This document shows, piece after piece, positions 41,622 through 50,004 of a stretch of 50,722 nucleotides of DNA. The translations under genes were made by a program, and so were the position numbers. The stretch is from Acidobacteriota bacterium (lineage in GTDB: Bacteria; Acidobacteriota; Terriglobia; Acidiferrales; UBA7541), in the NCBI GenBank assembly GCA_027307115.1, contig DAHUXN010000039.1, positions 1-50,722 of the forward strand, in the 5' to 3' direction. The notes below the pieces were generated by a model that worked only from the letters and a program-made list of their open reading frames with translations, did not search any database and was not told where the DNA came from. The first letter of the stretch is position 1. Every line of letters begins with the position of its first letter.

Positions 41622-41945
41622 ATGAGCGATCTGGCAAGCAAAACGTGCGTGCCATGCCGAGGTGGGGTGCCGCCTCTAAAGGGCAAAGAGCTCGATGGAT
41701 ATCTGAAACAAGTTTCCGGCTGGAAAGTTGTCGACGAACACCATCTCACGAAAACGTTTACCTTCCCGGATTTTAAGCAGGCTCTTGCCTTTGTCAACAA
41801 AGTGGGCGCCGTGGCGGAAGAGCAGGGCCATCACCCCGCGATCGATTTCACTTGGGGCAAAGCAGAAATCACCACATGGACTCATAAAATCGATGGCTTG
41901 ACGGAAAGCGACTTCATTCTCGCCGCGAAGATCGATCGTCTCTAA
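41622..41945 (+). CDS. phhB: 4a-hydroxytetrahydrobiopterin dehydratase (PCD/DCoH)
   Basis: 107 residues, ATG with AAGGAG 6 bases upstream. The family signature is present: the catalytic His pair in EEQGHHPAIDFTWGKAEI and the third His in TTWTHKIDGLTESDF. It dehydrates 4a-hydroxytetrahydropterin formed by aromatic amino-acid hydroxylases, recycling the pterin cofactor. No hydroxylase (phhA) is in the window. It is slightly longer than the mammalian enzyme because of the N-terminal CVPCRGG segment. Own promoter; efflux genes follow about 185 bases later. Confidence 0.9.
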   Translation: MSDLASKTCVPCRGGVPPLKGKELDGYLKQVSGWKVVDEHHLTKTFTFPDFKQALAFVNKVGAVAEEQGHHPAIDFTWGKAEITTWTHKIDGLTESDFILAAKIDRL

Positions 41946-42130
41946 CCCGCTTGCCAGTGGACGCAACTAGTCGAGTCCCTGTGATACACATTCAGAGGCG
42001 ACCCCTTCGGCCACAGGATGTCGTGAATTGCAAATGCTCGCATCGCGGTCAGCGCTCAAAACATCAAATATTGGTCGAACTCGCAATGGCGATCTCATCG
42101 ACGATTCGCGGAAAGGCGCCTATCACTAAA

Positions 42131-43525
42131 ATGGTCTCTGAGGAGCACACCTCCAAGCGGAATGAAGGCCTGACGAATTCGAAGTCTCCACACAGACGCG
42201 GCCACGTTTTTGTGATTTTGCCACTGCTATTGTTTTTTGCGATCAGAACTGCGCAGGCGCAGACGAACGCATACGCGCAGCCACTCCGACTGAACCTGCA
42301 TCAGGCAATCGAACTCGCGTTAAAGCAAAATCCCAGCGTGCAAATCGCCAGCCTGAATCTGGCCGAGAGTCAAAAAAACAGCGCCATCGCGCTCTCCGCC
42401 CTGCTGCCGCAGGCCGATTTCAACATCTCCGATCGCGCCATCCGTGCAAACATCCGCGCCGGCATCGGCCTTACGATTCCCGGCGTACCCGAAGCAGTCG
42501 GGCCGTTTCAAGTTTTCCAGACTGGCTCAAATTTTTCAGCGCCCGTTTTTGATCTCTCCCTCTGGCGACGCTGGCAAGCATCGCGCAAGAATATCCTTGG
42601 CGCCGACGCGCAGCGGCAGTCCGTGCGCGAACAAATCGTGCTTCTCGTTGTTTCACAATACTTGGCCAGTCTGCACGCCAGCGCTCAAACGCAGGCGGCG
42701 CAGTCGCAGGTCGATCTCGCCCAGGCACTGTTTGATCAAACTTCGGATATGCAGAAAAACGGCGTCGCCACGGGCGTGGATGCCTTGCGTGCAAACGTCG
42801 AACTGCAGAATGAGAAGCAACGCCTCATCGTCGCTCAGACGAATCAACAGATTGCGCTTTACGGCCTCTCCAAGTTGCTGAATCTCGATCCGCAGCAAAA
42901 AATCGTGCTTGATGATCAGACCAGTTTTTTCCAGACACCGGAAATCAGCGCGGACGAAAGCCTCGCGCAGGCTTACCAATCGCGTCCTGAAATGAGGGCC
43001 CTGCTCGCTGAGCAACAGTCCCTCGAATACCAGAAGCGCGCCGACAGCGAATCGCGCTGGCCTGCCTTGGTTTTTAGCGGCGATTACGAGCAGCAGGGTT
43101 TGTCGTCCAGCACTATCATACCCACGTACGTCTATGAAGCGGGGATTACGCTGCCTCTATTTACGGGCGGACGCATTCACAACGAAATCGCTCGCGACGA
43201 TTTGGAAGTACAAAAAATTCAGCAAAGCGTTGTGGACGAGCGCAATCAGATCGCGCTCAATGTGCACACGGCTATCGCGGAACTTGATTCGGCGCGAAAT
43301 CAGGTGCAGGTGGCGAATCTCGGTGTCGATTTAGCCAACCAGGAAGTGCAGCAATCGCGCGACCGGTTCAAAGCTGGTGTTGCGGATAACATCGAGGTCA
43401 TCACCGCGCAAGACGCACTAGCGCGCGCCAATGAAAATCAAATATCCGCCCTGTATCAGTACAACCAGTCGCGCGCCGACCTGGCGCACGCCATCGGGCG
43501 GATCGAATTGCTTTACAACAAGTGA
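42131..43525 (+). CDS. TolC-family outer-membrane efflux protein
   Basis: 464 residues from the ATG at 42131; in-frame starts at 42086 and a TTG at 41951 are possible, and no start has a good ribosome site. A basic N-terminus and signal sequence (RRGHVFVILPLLLFFAIRTA, cleavage after AQAQ region) precede two OEP repeats: LHQAIELALKQNPSVQIASL ... SQYLASLHASAQTQAAQSQV, and the second half with RPEMRALLAEQQSLEYQKRA, LFTGGRIHNEIARDDLEVQK and NIEVITAQDALARANENQIS. TolC-like trimers make the outer-membrane exit duct. The next two genes encode the HlyD-type adaptor and the 14-helix pump, 15 and 8 bases apart, so this is a complete EmrAB-TolC type tripartite efflux operon. Confidence 0.91.
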   Translation: MVSEEHTSKRNEGLTNSKSPHRRGHVFVILPLLLFFAIRTAQAQTNAYAQPLRLNLHQAIELALKQNPSVQIASLNLAESQKNSAIALSALLPQADFNISDRAIRANIRAGIGLTIPGVPEAVGPFQVFQTGSNFSAPVFDLSLWRRWQASRKNILGADAQRQSVREQIVLLVVSQYLASLHASAQTQAAQSQVDLAQALFDQTSDMQKNGVATGVDALRANVELQNEKQRLIVAQTNQQIALYGLSKLLNLDPQQKIVLDDQTSFFQTPEISADESLAQAYQSRPEMRALLAEQQSLEYQKRADSESRWPALVFSGDYEQQGLSSSTIIPTYVYEAGITLPLFTGGRIHNEIARDDLEVQKIQQSVVDERNQIALNVHTAIAELDSARNQVQVANLGVDLANQEVQQSRDRFKAGVADNIEVITAQDALARANENQISALYQYNQSRADLAHAIGRIELLYNK

Positions 43526-43540
43526 AAGCGAGTTATATCA

Positions 43541-44854
43541 ATGAGCACTAGAGCCACCGAACTCGAGCCTGAAAAAGAACGGGAGCCGGAAAAAGAAGCA
43601 GCGCCTCCGCAGGAGGAAAAAGTCACGGACCGCAAGCCAAGCGCTCTGCGGAACCCACGCGTGCGCCGCGCGCTTCTGATCGCTGGAGTTGTCGTCGCGA
43701 TTATTGCCATCCTCTTGTGGCTCCACTATCGCAATCGCGAATCCACTGACGATGCCCAAGTCAATGCGCACATTATCCCGATCGCTCCGCGCATCTCCGG
43801 CAGCGTCATCGAAGTCCTCGTCAAAGATAATCAGACCGTGAAAAAGGGTCAGGTCCTCGTTCGCCTCGACCCTCGCGATTTTCAGGCGAAACTTGACGAC
43901 GCCAAGGCTGCGTTCGCCCTCGCGCAGGGTCGTGCGCAAGCCGCCACCGTAGATGTCCCACTCACATCCGAAACCACCCAGAGCGGTACAACCAGTGCCA
44001 GCGCAGTTGTGGCCGCCGCTCAAGCAAATTACGAACAATCGAATCTGGCCTTGCAAACGGCGCTGACTTCCGGTTTGGCTTACGCCCAGGCCAACGTGCA
44101 AGAAAAGGAAGCGAAATACCAAAAGGCCGAATCCGACCTTACGCGCATGAAGCCGCTCGCCGCCAAGGCTGAGATTTCCCAGCAGCAATACGATGGGTAT
44201 GTGGCCGCTGAGCAAGAGGCCAAGAGTCAACTCGACGCAGCACGTCAGAATTTCTCCCTGGCGCAGCAAACGGTTTCTGTGCGCCGCGCGCAAGTTGCGT
44301 CGGCGAAGGCCGAGCTCGAAAAAGCCCACGCTGGCTTGACCGAAGCCCAAGCAAATACCAAGCAGGTCAAGGTGAGTTCTGCGAACGCCGCATCCGCGCG
44401 TGCCGCTGTCGGGCAGGCGCAAGCGAACCTCGACGCCGCTCAGCTCAACCTCGACTACACTACGATCGTTGCGCCCGAGGACGGAACCGTTACAAACAAA
44501 ACCGTCGAAGTCGGCGAAATCGTCCAGCCCGGCCAAGGTCTCCTGCTACTTGTCCCACTGAATGACGTTTGGGTCACGGCGAACTTCAAGGAAACTCAGC
44601 TCGCGCGCGTGCAGCCGGGCGACCGCGCCGAAATACACGTCGACATGTACGGGAAAACTTTTCCGGGACACGTGGATTCCATCGCAGGCGCCACTGGCTC
44701 GCGCCTCAGTCTCTTGCCACCGGAAAACGCGACTGGCAACTACGTCAAGGTGGTTGAGCGTATTCCCGTGAAAATCCTTATTGATCCCGACGTCTTGAAG
44801 CAAGCGATTCTGCGCCCCGGAATGAACGTCGAGGCCACAATCATCACGAAGTAA
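43541..44854 (+). CDS. HlyD/EmrA-type membrane-fusion adaptor
   Basis: 437 residues. A cytoplasmic N-terminal region of about 45 residues (very rich in E, K and P) precedes one membrane helix (RRALLIAGVVVAIIAILLWL), the barrel-sandwich half YRNRESTDDAQVNAHIIPIA, a long coiled-coil hairpin (about 120-290, many A, Q and K) and the second half ending in VTNKTVEVGEIVQPGQGLLL, DVWVTANFKETQLARVQPGD and LRPGMNVEATIITK. This links inner pump and TolC. It is 15 bases after the tolC-like gene and 8 before the pump gene. Confidence 0.92.
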   Translation: MSTRATELEPEKEREPEKEAAPPQEEKVTDRKPSALRNPRVRRALLIAGVVVAIIAILLWLHYRNRESTDDAQVNAHIIPIAPRISGSVIEVLVKDNQTVKKGQVLVRLDPRDFQAKLDDAKAAFALAQGRAQAATVDVPLTSETTQSGTTSASAVVAAAQANYEQSNLALQTALTSGLAYAQANVQEKEAKYQKAESDLTRMKPLAAKAEISQQQYDGYVAAEQEAKSQLDAARQNFSLAQQTVSVRRAQVASAKAELEKAHAGLTEAQANTKQVKVSSANAASARAAVGQAQANLDAAQLNLDYTTIVAPEDGTVTNKTVEVGEIVQPGQGLLLLVPLNDVWVTANFKETQLARVQPGDRAEIHVDMYGKTFPGHVDSIAGATGSRLSLLPPENATGNYVKVVERIPVKILIDPDVLKQAILRPGMNVEATIITK

Positions 44855-44862
44855 ATTCCCCG

Positions 44863-46434
44863 ATGGCGACTTTTGCACTTCCGCGCGAGCGCACGCAGGA
44901 CGTTAATCCGTGGCTGATCGCCATCACCGTGATGCTGGCGACGTTCATGGAGGTTCTCGATACCAGCGTCGCGAACGTCTCCCTGCCGCACATTGCGGGC
45001 AGCCTCAGCGCGGGAGTCGACGAGAGCACATGGGTTCTTACTTCTTACCTCGTCTCCAACGCCATCGTCTTGCCACTCACCGGCTGGCTCTCGAATGTCT
45101 TTGGACGCAAGCAGTTCTATATGGCTTGCGTCGCCATTTTCACTGTCAGCTCTTTTTTCTGCGGCCTCGCTCCCAGTTTGCCCATGCTTGTCTTCTTCCG
45201 CGTCATCCAGGGCGCGGGAGGAGGCGGCCTTCAGCCAATTTCCCAGGCAATTCTCGTCGATAGTTTCCCGCGTGAAAAACAAGGCATGGCCATGGCCGTC
45301 TACGGCATGGGCGTCGTCGTTGCACCAACGATTGGCCCCACGCTTGGTGGCTGGATCACGGACAGTTTCACTTGGCGCTGGATTTTCTTTATCAACATTC
45401 CTGTTGGCATTCTTTCCATTCTGATGACGACGATGCTGATCAAGAATCCGCCCTATATGAAGAAACTGCGTCTCAGGATCGATTACGTTGGTATCGCATT
45501 CCTCAGCGTCGGCCTCGGATTTCTTCAAGTTGTCCTCGACAAAGGCCAGCGCGACGATTGGTTTGGCTCCCACTTCATCGTTTGGGCCAGCATCATCGGC
45601 GCTGCCGGGCTGGTCGGCGCAATCATTTGGGAGCTGCTGCAAAAAGAACCCGTGGTGGATTTGCACCTCCTCAAGGAGCGAAATTTCGCTGTTGCTGTCT
45701 TCACGATGTATATTCTCGGCTTCGTCTTATACGGAACAACGGTCTTGCTCCCTATACTGATGCAAACCCTCATGGGCTACAGCGCGATGCAGAGCGGACT
45801 GGTCTTGCTTCCCGGCGGAGCCATCATGATCGCCATATTGCCCATCGTTGGCTTCCTGCTCGGGAAATTTGAAGCGCGATGGCTTGTCGTCGTTGGCCTC
45901 ACTATCACAGCGTCCGGACTCTTCATGATGTCGCATTTCGATCTGCAAATGGGCATGTGGACGCTGGTAACAGTGTGGATCGTTTCACGCGCGGGCGTGG
46001 CTTTCCTGTTTGTCCCAATCAACGTAATCGCGTTTTATTTCGTCGCGCCAAAGAAAACAAACGACGCCACAGGACTCATCAATCTTGCCCGCAATATCGG
46101 CGGCAGCATGGGAATCTCATTCGTCACCACCCTGCTCGATCGCGGCGCGCAGAAACATCAAGCTATTCTCTCCGGACATATCACCTCGCTGACGCCCGGT
46201 TTCCAGAACCAAATGCACGCGCTGGCCCAGCGTCTCATTGCCGCCGGTTCCAGCCCGATAGAGGCTCTTCATCAGGCGGAGAAAATGTTCTACGGAGTCA
46301 TCCAGCAGCAGGCGATGATGCTTTCGTTCATCGACGATTTCCGCGTAATGGCTTATATCTGCCTCGCCATGATTCCTGTTATGTTCATCCTGAAGAGAGC
46401 CAAGCCAGGCAAGTCGCGCGTCATGGCGCACTGA
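44863..46434 (+). CDS. DHA2-family drug efflux MFS pump (EmrB-type)
   Basis: 523 residues, 14 predicted helices. Motif D1 is in LDTSVANVSLPHIAGSLSAG, motif A in GWLSNVFGRKQFYMACVAIF, and motif C in GMGVVVAPTIGPTLGGWITD; a WRWIFFINIPVGILSI segment is the EmrB-like loop. It uses the proton gradient to export hydrophobic drugs or metabolites through the adaptor and TolC-like duct encoded just upstream. Substrate unknown. No MarR-type regulator gene (emrR) lies next to it, which is slightly unusual. Confidence 0.93.
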   Translation: MATFALPRERTQDVNPWLIAITVMLATFMEVLDTSVANVSLPHIAGSLSAGVDESTWVLTSYLVSNAIVLPLTGWLSNVFGRKQFYMACVAIFTVSSFFCGLAPSLPMLVFFRVIQGAGGGGLQPISQAILVDSFPREKQGMAMAVYGMGVVVAPTIGPTLGGWITDSFTWRWIFFINIPVGILSILMTTMLIKNPPYMKKLRLRIDYVGIAFLSVGLGFLQVVLDKGQRDDWFGSHFIVWASIIGAAGLVGAIIWELLQKEPVVDLHLLKERNFAVAVFTMYILGFVLYGTTVLLPILMQTLMGYSAMQSGLVLLPGGAIMIAILPIVGFLLGKFEARWLVVVGLTITASGLFMMSHFDLQMGMWTLVTVWIVSRAGVAFLFVPINVIAFYFVAPKKTNDATGLINLARNIGGSMGISFVTTLLDRGAQKHQAILSGHITSLTPGFQNQMHALAQRLIAAGSSPIEALHQAEKMFYGVIQQQAMMLSFIDDFRVMAYICLAMIPVMFILKRAKPGKSRVMAH

Positions 46435-46492
46435 CCTGCCGGTCACTGTTACAATCGTAGCTGGCTTATCGGGTCCTCCAGTTAGGAATGGC

Positions 46493-46978
46493 ATGTCGGC
46501 AGAAAACTCTGGCCCAGATTCTTTCATGGCTCGCGCGATTGAACTTTCGCTCGAAAATATTCGCTCAAATCAGGGCGGCCCCTTCGCCGCGCTTATCGTA
46601 AGAGACGCCGAGATTATTTCCGAAGGAACCAATCGCGTCACCTCGACCAACGATCCCACCGCGCATGCCGAAATCGTCGCCATTCGCGAAGCCTGCCGGA
46701 AACTGAGACGATTCGACCTGGCTGGCTGCGAAATATACGCAACCTGCGAACCGTGCCCCATGTGTCTCGGAGCTATTTACTGGGCGCGCCTGGCAAGAAT
46801 CTATTTCGCCAACACAGCCGCGGACGCCGCGAAAATCGGCTTCGATGATTCGCTGATTTACGAAGAAACGCGCCGCCCGCTGACTGAGCGCCGCATCCCG
46901 ATGATTCCCCTGATGCGCGACGCTGCCATAAGAGTTTTTGACGCATGGGAAGTGAAGCCCGACAAGATTTCATACTGA
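46493..46978 (+). CDS. guaD: Guanine deaminase, GuaD type (nucleoside-deaminase fold)
   Basis: 161 residues. The zinc site is complete: TAHAEIVAI (His and catalytic Glu) and EPCPMCLGAIYWAR (two Cys). The stretch NDPTAHAE and the later GFDDSLIYEETRRPL match the Bacillus subtilis GuaD pattern, and the protein ends in a tyrosine (DKISY), corresponding to the C-terminal Tyr that in GuaD closes the neighbouring active site; both the Asp in GFDDS and the final Tyr are retained. It converts guanine to xanthine. It is followed 69 bases later by a urate-oxidase homologue, suggesting a purine-breakdown pair, although no xanthine dehydrogenase is present. A tRNA-adenosine deaminase is the main alternative, but the C-terminal features argue against it. 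Confidence 0.88.
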   Translation: MSAENSGPDSFMARAIELSLENIRSNQGGPFAALIVRDAEIISEGTNRVTSTNDPTAHAEIVAIREACRKLRRFDLAGCEIYATCEPCPMCLGAIYWARLARIYFANTAADAAKIGFDDSLIYEETRRPLTERRIPMIPLMRDAAIRVFDAWEVKPDKISY

Positions 46979-47047
46979 ACTTTATGCCTATCAGGCGCCG
47001 TCAGTTCCCGTTCGCTGGAGTTCGCTGAGAATTTCGAGGAGCACGTC

Positions 47048-47902
47048 ATGAACGTAAAGCTGACACACAACAACTACGGCGAATCAGGCATTCAACTCCT
47101 GCGCGTCATGCGGCGCGGCAGCGTTCATGAACTGAAGGACCTTACCCTCTCAGTCTATTTTGAAGGCGATTTCGATGCCGCTCACACCTCAGGCGACAAT
47201 CGCAAAATCCTACCGGCCAATACCATGACGAATACCGTCTACGTCCTCGCTCGGCAATATCCAACCGAAGCCATCGAAGAATTTGCGCTTCATATCGTCG
47301 AACACTTCCTCACGTATAACCCGCAGCTTTCGCGCATTCGAGTCATGGCCAACGAGCGCCCTTGGTCTCGCATCCTCATCGCCGAAAAAGCCCACGCTTC
47401 CGCATTTATCTCGAACGCAGGCGAACAGCGGACGACGCACATCACCGCCACGCGAGGACACACAATTCTTCAATCCGGCATTGAAAATCTGCTCGTCTTG
47501 AAAACCACAGGGGCTGCCTTCGAGGGCTTTCTTCGCGATCCCTACACGACGGCGAAGGAAGCGTCGAATTCTGTTATTTCGGTCAACATGAATGCCACAT
47601 GGACATACCAAACGTCCGAATCGGAAGCGCCCTATTCCGCTGCATGGCACGGCATCCGCAAAATCCTTCTCGAAACATTTGCGAATCATGAAGGCCGCTC
47701 ATTGCAGCATACCGTCTACGCCATGGGCCAGGTTGTGCTCGATAATTTCGAAGCTGTCGCTGAAATCCGCCTCGGCCTCACGGACAACCTTTACTCTCCC
47801 GTTGATCTCAAACCGTTTGGCATGGAAAACGAAAACGAGGTTTTCATGCCCGCAGAGAAACCGCGCGGATTGGTCGAGGCTACATTGCGCCGGGAATCCT
47901 GA
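47048..47902 (+). CDS. Urate-oxidase-fold protein with replaced catalytic residues
   Basis: 284 residues, ATG with GAGGAG 6 bases upstream. It aligns end to end with cofactor-free urate oxidase (EGDFDAAHTSGDN, TTGAAFEGFLRDPYTT, TVYAMGQVVLDNF, FGMENENEVFMPAEKPRGLV). By comparison with the residue pattern of known uricases, the catalytic Lys of Y-G-K is Glu (NNYGESGI), the T-D of V-A-T-D-T is A-N (ILPANTMTNT), the urate-binding Arg of T-D-R is Ser (ASNSVISV), and P-N-K-H is T-D-N-L (GLTDNLYS), while the Phe (AAFEGF) and the Gln (SLQHTV) remain. It is therefore unlikely to be a normal uricase, although the tunnelling fold is intact. It follows guaD. A new activity or binding role is possible. 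Confidence 0.9.
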   Translation: MNVKLTHNNYGESGIQLLRVMRRGSVHELKDLTLSVYFEGDFDAAHTSGDNRKILPANTMTNTVYVLARQYPTEAIEEFALHIVEHFLTYNPQLSRIRVMANERPWSRILIAEKAHASAFISNAGEQRTTHITATRGHTILQSGIENLLVLKTTGAAFEGFLRDPYTTAKEASNSVISVNMNATWTYQTSESEAPYSAAWHGIRKILLETFANHEGRSLQHTVYAMGQVVLDNFEAVAEIRLGLTDNLYSPVDLKPFGMENENEVFMPAEKPRGLVEATLRRES

Positions 47903-47980
47903 TTCTGAAAATATGCTAACAGCCCACGGGGAATTTGCGGGGAACCCATTTGCTCCCGAAAAAATGAATTCTGTCCCCTA

Positions 47981-48009
47981 TTGCATACCCCGCTCTGAAA
48001 TCGTATCCT
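47981..48009 (+). promoter_or_regulatory. sigma70 promoter of the HD-GYP regulator gene
   Basis: -35 TTGCAT (47981-47986), a 17-base spacer and -10 TATCCT (48004-48009). Predicted start is near 48016, a 40-base leader before the ATG at 48056. Confidence 0.5.
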
Positions 48010-48055
48010 TTAACTCCCACCCGTTATTTAATCCATTCAGGATCATTGGAATTTC

Positions 48056-49084
48056 ATGAGCGGGAAAATCCTTGTCGTTGATGATGATATTGACGTGCGC
48101 AGCGGCCTGCAGCTGCTGTTGCGCCGCCAAGAATACGAAGTGCGCACGGCCAGCGACGGAAATGGCGCCCTCGACGTCTGCGCGTCGTTCGATCCAGATC
48201 TAATTCTTCTCGATGTCATGATGCCCGGCCGCGATGGCTTTGAAGTCTGTCACGAAATCAAATCTTGCCCGGAGACGCGCTTGATTCCCGTCATTCTTGT
48301 CACCGGCCTGTCGGACAAGAGCCATCGCATCCGCGGCATTGAAGCCGGAGCCGACGATTTCCTTAACAAGCCGATCGACATGACAGAATTGGATGCCCGC
48401 GTCCGTTCCCTGCTTCGTTTGAAATCGTTCACCGACGAACTCGAGAATGCTGAAGCGGTGCTTTTCAGTTTGGCATTGGCCATCGAGGCACGCGACCCCT
48501 ATACACACGGTCATTGCGCGCGCTTGTCCGAATTTTCCGCGCATCTCGGCGAACGCATTGGGCTTCCCGACGACGACATCACCGCTCTGCGCCGCGCCGG
48601 AATTGTCCACGATATCGGCAAGGTCGTTGTGCCCGACGCGATTTTGCTTAAGCCCGGGCCCCTCACTGCCGACGAGCGTTCCGCGATCAGAAAGCATCCC
48701 GCGGTTGGTGAGCGCATTTGTTCACCGCTGAAATCATTCCGCACCGTTCTCGGCATTATTCGACACCATCATGAACGCTGGGACGGTTCAGGCTACCCGG
48801 ATGGGTTGCGCAGCGACGCAATTCCTCTCACCGCGCGCGTTTTGCAGATTGCCGACGTTTACGATGCATTGACGACGCAGCGCGCTTATCGCGTCGCGCT
48901 GGCTCCGAACGACGCCTGGAAGATCCTTGAAGAAGAAGTAGATCGCGGCTGGTGGGACGGAAATCTGGTGCGCGAATTTCGCGAAATGATGAAAGGTTGG
49001 AGCATTGTCGGCGCAAATGGCAATGGAAAACGCCGCCACGCAAATAAATTCGCCAACGCAGCCAATTCTTCCTTGACTAAATAG
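48056..49084 (+). CDS. Response regulator with HD-GYP phosphodiesterase domain
   Basis: 342 residues. A receiver domain (1-120) has the acidic pair in LVVDDDIDVR, phosphoacceptor Asp in LILLDVMMPGRDG and the conserved Lys in FLNKPIDM. After a short helical linker comes the HD-GYP domain (about 145-320), complete in its key motifs: RRAGIVHDIGKVVVPD (HD), and HHERWDGSGYPDGLRSD (GYP), with IADVYDALTTQRAYR. It should degrade cyclic di-GMP (or a related dinucleotide) in response to phosphorylation. No histidine kinase is adjacent, so it is an orphan regulator. It has a good promoter. The C-terminus is a low-complexity N/K/A tail. Confidence 0.93.
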   Translation: MSGKILVVDDDIDVRSGLQLLLRRQEYEVRTASDGNGALDVCASFDPDLILLDVMMPGRDGFEVCHEIKSCPETRLIPVILVTGLSDKSHRIRGIEAGADDFLNKPIDMTELDARVRSLLRLKSFTDELENAEAVLFSLALAIEARDPYTHGHCARLSEFSAHLGERIGLPDDDITALRRAGIVHDIGKVVVPDAILLKPGPLTADERSAIRKHPAVGERICSPLKSFRTVLGIIRHHHERWDGSGYPDGLRSDAIPLTARVLQIADVYDALTTQRAYRVALAPNDAWKILEEEVDRGWWDGNLVREFREMMKGWSIVGANGNGKRRHANKFANAANSSLTK

Positions 49085-49139
49085 CTGATCGCTCAGTACC
49101 GCCTTAATTTTGCGACGCGTCTTAGCAACGTGGTTTCCC

Positions 49140-49826
49140 CTACAAGGCGTACTTCTTCACCTCCGCCAGCAACTCCGCAGCCTCCGGCGGCGTAACCACC
49201 TTGCCGTTGAGGATTGTTTGGGAATCCATGGTCTCGCCATACATTGCGACATCCCCGTCATGGTCCGGTTGAAAGACAGCGCCAGCTAAACTTATCCCCG
49301 CGAAAACGCCTCGGCTGCGTGAGTACGACAGTATTTGGGCGTGTAGTTGCAGATCCGTGCTCGCGCTGGCATGGCGTCCGACCGGCCCCGCTGCCGCAGT
49401 CGCCTCGCCACCGATTTTGAATTTGTCACTCAACAGCTTCTTCAGCCCGTTGCGGTTCCGGAACACCAGAATCAGATCCGTCGCGGCCCCGCCAATCTGG
49501 AATCCAAAGCTCCCGCCGCTGATCATCACAAACGCCGGCGGGCTCCAAGTCCTGCTCGGTTTGTCGCCTATTCGGCAGACAACTATTCCCTTGCCGTAAT
49601 TGGCACCCACAATAAACGCAAAATGCATTTGCCCCGGAATGATCGCAATGCACGACGCCGATTGCAGCAAATCCAGTGGTATGGAACTCTCCGGCGTGTC
49701 CACGATTTCCTTGAAAACATCCGTTGCCGCCTGGATGCGGCTTACGTCATCGCTTCGCGACGATCCCGCCAGCACTGGCATCGCCAATCCCATCACCAGA
49801 AGGCCACAAGTCAGCATCCGTTTCAT
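49140..49826 (-). CDS. SYLF-domain (Ysc84/YSC84-like) exported lipid-binding protein
   Basis: 228 residues from the ATG at 49826, with GGGGGA 8 bases upstream; a TTG at 49832 is the alternative. A signal peptide (LLVMGLAMPVLAGSSRSD) is followed by the SYLF domain: TDVFKEIVDTPESSIPLDLL, SCIAIIPGQMHFAFIVGANY, VMISGGSFGFQIGGAATDLI and LLSDKFKIGGEATAAAGPVG. The bacterial family is exported to the periplasm and suspected to bind lipids or actin-like partners; its function is not settled. It converges on the HD-GYP gene. Confidence 0.88.
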   Translation of the reverse strand: MKRMLTCGLLVMGLAMPVLAGSSRSDDVSRIQAATDVFKEIVDTPESSIPLDLLQSASCIAIIPGQMHFAFIVGANYGKGIVVCRIGDKPSRTWSPPAFVMISGGSFGFQIGGAATDLILVFRNRNGLKKLLSDKFKIGGEATAAAGPVGRHASASTDLQLHAQILSYSRSRGVFAGISLAGAVFQPDHDGDVAMYGETMDSQTILNGKVVTPPEAAELLAEVKKYAL

Positions 49827-49873
49827 GGGCAACGTCCCCCTTTTATCAACTTGAGATATTGAAAGCCGTTCTT

Positions 49874-49902
49874 AGGTTAAATGCTTTTCCAGAATTTCAC
49901 AA
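49874..49902 (-). promoter_or_regulatory. Possible promoter of the SYLF gene
   Basis: Minus-strand -35 TTGTGA (49897-49902), a 17-base spacer and -10 TAACCT (49874-49879), a moderate match. Predicted start is about 40 bases upstream of the ATG. Confidence 0.4.
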
Positions 49903-50004
49903 ACTCCACCTTCAAGCGCCGCGCGAGCCCACCGACGGGCGATTGCTCTACGCGACGCTCGGAGTTATGTTGAAGCCAAATCAATCAGCTCTCCTCCCCT
50001 GAAC

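Noticed and set aside
43538-44536. 332-codon open frame on the strand opposite the HlyD adaptor gene
   Set aside because: Opposite to a clear HlyD gene; the leucine/arginine/glycine-rich translation is what the reverse of a high-GC coding region gives. No ribosome site or motif.
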